Part shown: piece after piece, positions 58,025 through 64,000 of the stretch
Numbering within the stretch: the stretch's first letter is position 1
Layout of the letters: each line of letters starts with the position of its first letter
DNA from: Cylindrodendrum hubeiense
Lineage: Eukaryota > Ascomycota > Sordariomycetes > Hypocreales > Nectriaceae
Length of the DNA: 64,000 nucleotides
Assembly (NCBI GenBank): GCA_014621425.1
Contig: JAANBB010000033.1
Coordinates: 1 to 64,000 of the forward strand
Direction: 5' to 3'
The notes under the pieces: model-generated
What the model saw: the letters and a program-made list of their open reading frames with translations, nothing else
Told to the model about the DNA's origin: nothing
Database searches by the model: none
Translations under genes and position numbers: made by a program

Positions 58025-59666
58025 ATGGCGGCTGAACCGAAAAGTAATGGGCTGGCGTCGTCGGCGTCGCAGCTCGAACCTCTTCCTCCCGTGGGAGCCA
58101 TCGACGATGACGTGGTTGAACTCCCCTCGTGGCGGAAATGGGTTATTCTCTTCGTCGTGTGTTGGATGCCGCTCCCAATGACGTTTTGGAGCACTGCAAT
58201 TATGCCGGCGACGGTCGAGATTGCCTCGGGCTTTGGTGTCAGCACGACTAGCATCAACACGGCCAACGCAGGCGTCTTCGTTGCCATGGCCCTTTCGGGG
58301 CTGATATGGCTCCCCATCAGCACTATTATCGGTCGCCGGACCGCATATCTCGTCGCCAATGCTCTTCTATGTGCGTGTTCCATCGGGGTGTCCCTATCCC
58401 CTAACATGACCTGTTTTACGGTCCTGTGGATCCTCGGTGGAACGAGTGGACCGTTTTTCCTAGTTGCTGGACAAACAATTCTGGCGGATATTTTCGAGCC
58501 TGTAAGTTCTTCAAACCATTACTTACTTGGACTATGTGTCTGACAATTTTGCGAGACGGTTCGTGGGACTGCTGTAGGCTTTTTCCTAGGCAGCTGTGTC
58601 AGTGCAAACACGATCGGTGAGTACAAAATTGCCCTCATCGCACACCGCTCACCGCAACTAACCGGATCCCAGCACCATTGGTGGGAAGTGTCATCGCAAC
58701 CTTCACCAGTTGGAGAGTCATTTATGGCGTCGAAGCGGGAATGTCGATGATAGGCTTGATTCTCACCTACTTCTTCGTACCCAGGGCGAGTGAAATTGGG
58801 AATCCCAAAGCAGTCGAGGCGACTCCCCCAACCACTAGGAAAGAAATCATCGGAGCCTTCAACCCAATGAATGTCTTTTGTCAATTCGCTTACCCAAGAA
58901 TTCTTCTCGCCGTATGTACTCTCAAAGTAATACAAGTAAAGCATGCGCTAACTAATATTAGAATCTTACCTGCGGATTGTTGTCGTTCAACCAGTACGGC
59001 CTCCTCAGTACCGTCCGACACATCATCAACCCTCGGTTCGATCTTAGCTCCCCGTTGGAAAGCGGATTGTTTTATTTGGCACCCGGTGCTGGCTTCTTGA
59101 TCGGGAGCACGATTGGGGGCAAAATATCGGATCAGATGGTAAAAACATACATCCGCAAACGAAATGGTGTGCGCCTGCCCGAGGATCGATTGAACAGCAG
59201 TCTCCCAGCCATCCTTATCGTGCTACCTTTTGGGACTCTCTTATATGGCTGGAGTGTCAGTAATAAAGTGGGTGGCATGGGCTTGCCCATCGCGGCTTCG
59301 TTCATCCAGGGAGTTGGACTTATGGGTTCGTTTAGCGGCCTCAACACTTACGCAGCTGGTACGTTACGGCTTCTATTTATTTGATAGTTCTTGCTAACTC
59401 CCAGTCAGAGGCCCGGCCTGCATTCAGAACTGCAATCATCAGTGGAAAATACGTTGCCCAGTACAGCTTTGCCGCTGGCAGTGTTGGCGGTGTGGTGCCG
59501 ATGATCGACGGCATAGGCGTCGGATGGGCCTTCACAGTTAGTAAGTTTTTCAGAACTCAAAGCCCACGAGCAAAATTTCTAACCAAATATAGCGGCCGGG
59601 GCAGCAATTATCGGGGGCGTCTTTGTCTTTATTATTGCTCGACTGAGCAAAAGCTGGAAGCATTGA
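58025..59666 (+). CDS. MFS transporter, DHA1 type
   Basis: Twelve-helix proton antiporter. Six exons: 58025-58501, 58556-58616, 58673-58911, 58962-59358, 59409-59540, 59593-59666; 459 residues, a little short for the family. Start at MAAEPKSNG, first ATG with hydrophilic leader. Motifs: WRKWVILFVVCWMPLPMTFWSTAIMP in TM1, LIWLPISTIIGRRTAYL (motif A region), GGTSGPFFLVAGQTILADIFEP, then TVRGTAVGFFLGSCVSAN and APLVGSVIATFTSWRVIY (motif C and D region). At 59400-59408 two AG acceptors lie 4 nt apart; only the second (GTCAG) keeps frame. The C-terminus ends in a basic RLSKSWKH. Shares a promoter with the Zn2Cys6 gene. Substrate unknown. Confidence 0.9.
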
Positions 59667-60644
59667 TACAGAAAAGCCACTAAAACGCGCGTGGCAATTT
59701 CCTATAATACAAATTGGATGAGTCTTAAACGGGTAGAATGGGAAGACAACAGAATTTTGCATGATAATGGCGCAAATGTTTCCTTTGCATATACGGATGG
59801 AAAAATAGACGGATCGGTTATCAGCATGAAAGGAACGATGATAGAATGGGCCAGTCACGTCAAATAGTCATTTTAATACCCCACCTCAATAACAATCTTT
59901 ATGATCGATTTCTCAATCAAGTGCCATTTCTTGTGTACTCCGGTTCTGTCCCGGTAATACTCTAGGTTCTTCACACGTTCAATATCTCGAGACAGTTGAA
60001 GCGGCTAGAGCACCGAAAATGAGCATGGTAGCAGTGCTTACGGCACTATTTACCCAACTCAATTAAAATATTGTGTTAGGGATGGCAGGTCTTCCGGGGT
60101 AGAATGCCTATAAAGGCATTCTTGGCTGGTATGTGTGCCAGTCATGATGTAAGCCCATTTGAGGTCGGGATATCCTTTCTAGGTCATTCCGGCAGGCATT
60201 GAGGCCATTGGATAAGGTCAATTAGTCAGTCATTGTGAGCTGCAGGGTAGGATTGAGGGATCGCGGTCAGATTCATCCGGATCCTCAACCTTTTAGCACC
60301 GTCATGGTCATCTAGCACACGATTTTCTGACACATCGAATTTACGCTCTTTTTGGCCCATTCTTGCGGCATTATATTGAGGACCGTTTGATCAGATGATG
60401 CCAATTGATGGTATCGATCAGGCTGGTCTACTTTGTTCACTTTGAGAGTCTTTATCTACGCCCTTACCGACATTGCGGACGCATCGCCATTGTGCCGTTA
60501 TCACCACAGTCACATCACCTGTTTTGGGTGGGTTGGTTGTTAGGTCTCTGACCATCTCTGCGCCATTCCCCCACACAATATGTAGACCGTATTGACTCAA
60601 CGTCAGCATCGTATTGTACACCGAGATAGAAGATATCCCGGATT
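59667..60644. other. Intergenic spacer between convergent genes
   Basis: About 980 bp between the 3' ends of the MFS gene and the bZIP gene. A short inverted pair, AGAATGCCTATAAAGGCATTCT, is centred near 60110. No gene recognised. Confidence 0.4.
60102..60123. terminator. Perfect 8-bp hairpin, possible 3' processing or structured RNA element
   Basis: AGAATGCC and GGCATTCT flank a TATAAA hexamer, giving an uninterrupted 8-bp stem with a 6-nt loop between two convergent genes. The role is unknown; protein-coding genes of fungi do not usually end in hairpins. Confidence 0.25.
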
Positions 60645-61919
60645 TCAGCAATGTTCGGCTCCTCTCAATCGGTGCCACCATGTACTCTGCTTCCAGAAAG
60701 CGCTTTCCTTTCCTCCGATAACCAGGCACCACTTCTGCAAGAACCATGGCGCTGCCTCCCAACATTTCATATCCCAGGGCTGATAGCTAGCACAAGCTGA
60801 TGAGCCTTCCTGCCCTGACCCGTCCTGTTGCCAGATCGTGAGCCCGCCTCGATGATAGATGTCGAATTTGAGTTCCCATAAGTTGAAGTTATCCGGCATT
60901 ATGGCGGATAACATGATGGCCCTCTCACGGAGAAACGGCAATGGAATGAGGTCCAAGCTGGCATCGTGTGGAATAAGAATCTGGGCCAGGGTAGGACGGA
61001 GATGCACCGGAATTGTTCGGTTGGAACTAGCGTTCATCATTGCTATAGATGATGATACCAAAGCCTCGGGGTCATTTTGAGGCGACGCAAGAGGTTGATA
61101 GAATGGCGATACATAGTCACCACGGCATTCGGCTAGCCTGTTTAAATCGTAGCCAAGTGATAAAGCGTTTTCGAGGACGGCGGAGGCGATGGTGGTTGGC
61201 ACGAGTTGAATGGACCGTCGATTAATATATGGTATCGGGGGTGCCGTCCTAGGCTGGGGAGTACTAGATAGTGCAAGTGCCCCGGTATCCGATGGTGTGG
61301 TATCAGTCACCCAGATGTCATCATCAGATGTGGCAGATGAGATGTGCCCAGTCGACGCGGTTGAGAGCTGGCTCGCACAAAATGACAGTATATCACCAGC
61401 CGGGTCCCAACTGAACTCCACTAAAGGGTTCAAAGGGCTTGTAATTAAGGCCTTGGAATGAACATTCAACTGTGTACAGCGGGTGTTCGTACTGGGTCTT
61501 GGTGCTGGTGGCAAGTTGGCCGGGATAATGTCTTGTCCATGACCATAGGATTGACCAGTACTCACAGTAGTTATCAGTGATTCATTGGGTACTGTGATAT
61601 TACTGTGGGTAAGGCTCCGATCTAGGCAACCATCGGTTCCTTTTTCTGCGCGTGGTAGCAGCACAGGAGGCTGCCTCTTCTCCCAGCTCTGGGCATTGAT
61701 TTGGAGGGTTTTCCGGCGTTCCCTCTGTCGTTGTCCTTTAAGTCACTCAGTAAGCTGGGCTGCATAATTGGGGCGTTGAATCTCACTGTATGCTTTTTGT
61801 GAGGCGCGATTCTGCTCCTTTCGAGCGGCGGTCACGACTCGTTTGGAAGGCCTTTTGGCATCGTCGCTTAGGCTTGTGAGCGGCTCTGCAGATAGCCCCG
61901 GTGCCGGGCGTTCCGGCAT
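60645..61919 (-). CDS. bZIP transcription factor with DUF3425 domain
   Basis: Sequence-specific nuclear regulator. Two exons: 61919-61787 and 61735-60645, joined by a 51-nt intron inside the basic region; 407 residues. The basic region is KEQNRASQKAYRQRQRER (residues about 34-51) with the AP-1/Yap-like N-x2-S-x3-Y-R pattern; the leucine-zipper part after it is short. Residues 250-405 form the DUF3425 domain (LRPTLAQILIPHDASLDLIP, NLWELKFDIYHRGGLTIW, PWDMKCWEAAPWFLQKW, WKQSTWWHRLRG). The middle is Ser/Thr/Pro-rich. Proteins of this build are frequent near secondary-metabolism and stress genes; the target is unknown. It lies upstream of and divergent from the NmrA-like gene (start codons 538 bp apart). 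Confidence 0.9.
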
Positions 61920-62314
61920 GGTTCTGTGTACAGTGGGGGTAAAGAGACTTGTAGAGTAAAATATGGTGACAAGATCTGCTGCTTAGCCTACGCCGTGACT
62001 ATTGTCGGGAATTTGGGGATCGTGATGATGCATAAGCAGCCTCACAAGGAGCCGCCTCTGGGATGACGTGCCCACATTAACCAGTAATCACCAAAGTCCG
62101 CTAACCAACCGCGGAGTTGGCTTGCTCCAAAGCGGAATAGCGGCGCTGGCTTACGGGTTGAGAGCCAATCAGAGCGAGCAAAGGGCGTAAGCCATCTGTG
62201 CCATTGATTGTGATTTCACCACACATTGTTGGGGTTGATTATTGATGAAGAGCTGAGACGTGAGTTGCATCATTGCGATTCTGGCATCTGGGCAGGCTCG
62301 TAAAACGAAGAGTT

Positions 62315-62333
62315 CCAAATATTTGGCTATAAA
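62315..62333 (+). promoter_or_regulatory. TATA box and adjacent palindrome of the NmrA-like gene
   Basis: TATAAA at 62328-62333 lies 125 bp before the ATG. Directly upstream is the perfect 12-bp palindrome CCAAATATTTGG (62315-62326), an A/T core framed by CC and GG as in MADS-box sites but two bases longer than a standard CArG box. Confidence 0.45.
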
Positions 62334-62457
62334 TGCCGTCTTCCCACCCACTAGAGCTCAGTATCCATCCCACCACATCACCCAGCTCTCAACACTAAGA
62401 AGCCAACAACACCCAACACCTAAACCAAATCTTTATCAGACTTATACCTCAGTCAAA

Positions 62458-63450
62458 ATGGCCCCTTCAAAGATCATTGCCGTCGTTGGTGCGACGGGAA
62501 ACCAAGGCTCATCCGTCGCCAAGGTCTTTTTGAACCTTCCCGGCTGGAATGTCCGCTGCGTCACTCGCCAGCCAAGCTCGGACAAGGCGAAAGCTCTTGC
62601 CGCTCTCGGTGCCGAGCTCGTCCAAGCCGACCTCCAAGATATCGAATCGCTCTCACGCGCCTTCCAAGGCGTCAATGCAATCTTCGTCAACACGAGTTTC
62701 TTGGAACTTCACAAGACCGCCCTGGATGCTGGACAGGATCAAGCCACCAGTACTCGCATTTCGTATGAGCAGGAGTTGCAACAAGCCAAAAATGCAGCCA
62801 TTGCCGCCTCCAAGGTTCCAGGTCTCGAAAGATATGTATACTCGGCCTTTGCTTCTATCACTGCTGCCTCCGATGGGAAGTACACTCGTGCTCTTCATTG
62901 GGAGTCAAAGGCCGCTGCTGTGGACTTCATTGAAAAGGAGCTGCCTGACCTTGCCAAGAAATCGTCGTTCATCTATATTGGGGGTTACTACACAAACCCC
63001 TTCTTATTTCCCCAGCGCAACCCAGAAAACGGAAAATACGCATTGGTTCTCCCTGCTACGACGGAGATGCGGTTTGGGGTTATTGATGCCGCCGAGTCCA
63101 CTGGCTACTACGTGCGTGCGCTAGTCGAAGACGAAGAACCTGGCACCAAGCTTCTAGCGTACGACGACGATCTAAGCATTACGCAGATGATCGACGCATG
63201 GACCAAAGTCACCAGAGAAGAGGCCGAGTTTGTGCATATGCCCATGCAGACCATGCACGAGCTGTTCGGTGTGCCGCTTGAGTACCTTGAGGCTGCAGCG
63301 TTCGTGGCCGACTTCGGCTACGACGCCGGCATTGAGGGCGTTGTTACTCCCGATCAGCTGAAGACAAAGGTGGAGAGGCCAAGCTACCAGGAATATCTTC
63401 TGTCTCTAGGCGCTGAGCATTTGCTCGGATCTCAGGAGCCAAAGGAATAA
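62458..63450 (+). CDS. NmrA-like NAD(P)-binding protein
   Basis: Atypical short-chain dehydrogenase of the NmrA family; members act as redox-sensing regulators (NmrA itself binds the GATA factor AreA) or as reductases. Single exon, 330 residues; start context CAAAATGGCC. The Rossmann motif GATGNQGSSV (GxxGxxG) is at residues 11-20, followed by VTRQPSSDKAKAL and ADLQDIESLSRAF. The usual SDR YxxxK is not obvious, consistent with a regulatory rather than catalytic role, as known for NmrA. The ALHWESKAAAVDF and GGYYTNPF segments are typical of the family. Divergent from the bZIP gene and tail-to-tail with a PDR transporter. Confidence 0.9.
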   Translation: MAPSKIIAVVGATGNQGSSVAKVFLNLPGWNVRCVTRQPSSDKAKALAALGAELVQADLQDIESLSRAFQGVNAIFVNTSFLELHKTALDAGQDQATSTRISYEQELQQAKNAAIAASKVPGLERYVYSAFASITAASDGKYTRALHWESKAAAVDFIEKELPDLAKKSSFIYIGGYYTNPFLFPQRNPENGKYALVLPATTEMRFGVIDAAESTGYYVRALVEDEEPGTKLLAYDDDLSITQMIDAWTKVTREEAEFVHMPMQTMHELFGVPLEYLEAAAFVADFGYDAGIEGVVTPDQLKTKVERPSYQEYLLSLGAEHLLGSQEPKE

Positions 63451-63605
63451 GCGGAAAAGGATCTGCCTTCGCCATTCAAATGCCAATATGTGATGGTGTT
63501 CAGCCGACTGTCTATTATCTTTATGCTTCTAAGTCGAGTACATTATGTCTAGTGTTGCAAAATGAAATATATATGGATGTTTTCCAAGTTCTCCTCTTTT
63601 CTTGA

Positions 63606-64000
63606 TCAATTTCGCTTGACTCCCTTTCCCTTTGGGACTCTGAAAACCCAGTACAGACCAAGAGCGCCGACGACATTGACGAGCACGTATACCCACAACA
63701 AGCCAAAATCCCTCCATCTGTTATCATAAGAGATATCGAAGTGAGCCAAAAACTCTTCCGTCGAGCTGAGTGAACAGTAGTCACACGACTCGGCTGATGA
63801 CGAATTCAACAGGCGTCCGCCAGCGAATTGTACAAATGGACCAATGAAATCACTGCAAGTCATGTTTGCCGGAGGAGCCATGCTGAGAATCTCGTTATCG
63901 GCACATGTAACTTCGGAACCATACACTGCTGCTGACATGATGCCGCTGATGAGATAGGTTCCGGGGGAGGTGCGGTACATGAATTGCCAGAACTTCGGAA
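63606..64000 (-). CDS. PDR-type ABC transporter, C-terminal end (runs off right edge)
   Basis: The last 130 or so residues of a PDR/ABCG efflux pump: YRTSPGTYLISGIMSAAVYG, then the Cys-rich extracellular loop (VTCADNE, ANMTCSDFIGPF, CDYC), NRWRDFGLLWVYVLVNVVGA as the last membrane span and a basic end (VPKGKGVKRN). It aligns well with the same part of the PDR gene at 10061-14801 (NMTC, CEFC, WRDFG) but is clearly a different gene. No intron seen. The ATP-binding domains are outside the window. Confidence 0.85.
   Translation of the reverse strand, partial: PKFWQFMYRTSPGTYLISGIMSAAVYGSEVTCADNEILSMAPPANMTCSDFIGPFVQFAGGRLLNSSSAESCDYCSLSSTEEFLAHFDISYDNRWRDFGLLWVYVLVNVVGALGLYWVFRVPKGKGVKRN

Noticed and set aside
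1..64000. CRISPR arrays, prokaryotic operons or ribosome binding sites
   Set aside because: Spliced eukaryotic genes throughout; the short tandem repeats have no spacer structure.

Overview
The window is nuclear DNA from a filamentous ascomycete (Pezizomycotina); I cannot name the species. The evidence is 45-95 nt GT-AG introns with CTAAC-type branch points, Zn2Cys6 and DUF3425-type bZIP regulators, a fungal NACHT-ankyrin gene, a LaeA-like methyltransferase, PDR-type ABC transporters, a siderophore-type MFS carrier, dispersed 5S rRNA genes and an intron-bearing tRNA-Gly. Coordinates of multi-exon genes are full spans; exon coordinates come from my own splice-site reading and are given in each entry.

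Layout. 1-746: start of a kinesin gene running off the left edge, then 6.4 kb without a recognisable gene. 7.2-9.1 kb: PTR2 peptide transporter. 10-19 kb: a full-length PDR ABC transporter with a one-base frameshift, a Cys-rich orphan protein and a cytochrome P450. 19.5-27.3 kb: a small Cys protein, a PF12044-type metalloprotease with a jacalin-like tail, a 2EXR protein and a large membrane protein, with two related MITE-like elements between them. 28.4-34.3 kb: two variant 5S rRNA genes, a 14-TM MFS exporter and a convergent Zn2Cys6 regulator; the MFS promoter carries an inverted array of CGG-type octamers. 34.4-37.1 kb: repeat-rich, decayed DNA with a tRNA-Gly(TCC) and a gene broken by an in-frame stop. 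37.5-46.4 kb: a siderophore-type MFS carrier with an SreA-type GATA site upstream, a DHA1 MFS gene with a 7-nt microexon, and a LaeA-like methyltransferase. 49.4-54.0 kb: an NLR (NACHT plus nine ankyrin repeats) with a frameshift and a nonsense codon, and another broken gene. 55-64 kb: a Zn2Cys6 regulator divergent from a DHA1 MFS gene, a bZIP regulator, an NmrA-like protein and the 3' end of a second PDR transporter.

How the genes fit together. This is an accessory-type region rich in transport (two PDR, four MFS, one PTR2) and regulation (two Zn2Cys6, one bZIP, one NmrA-like, one LaeA-like). Two regulator/MFS pairs look like self-contained export modules. I see no PKS, NRPS, terpene synthase or DMATS backbone, so I do not call a biosynthetic cluster. 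Several reading frames carry single lesions (two one-base insertions and three in-frame TGA codons in four genes), which suggests ongoing decay or, for the single-base cases, sequence errors.
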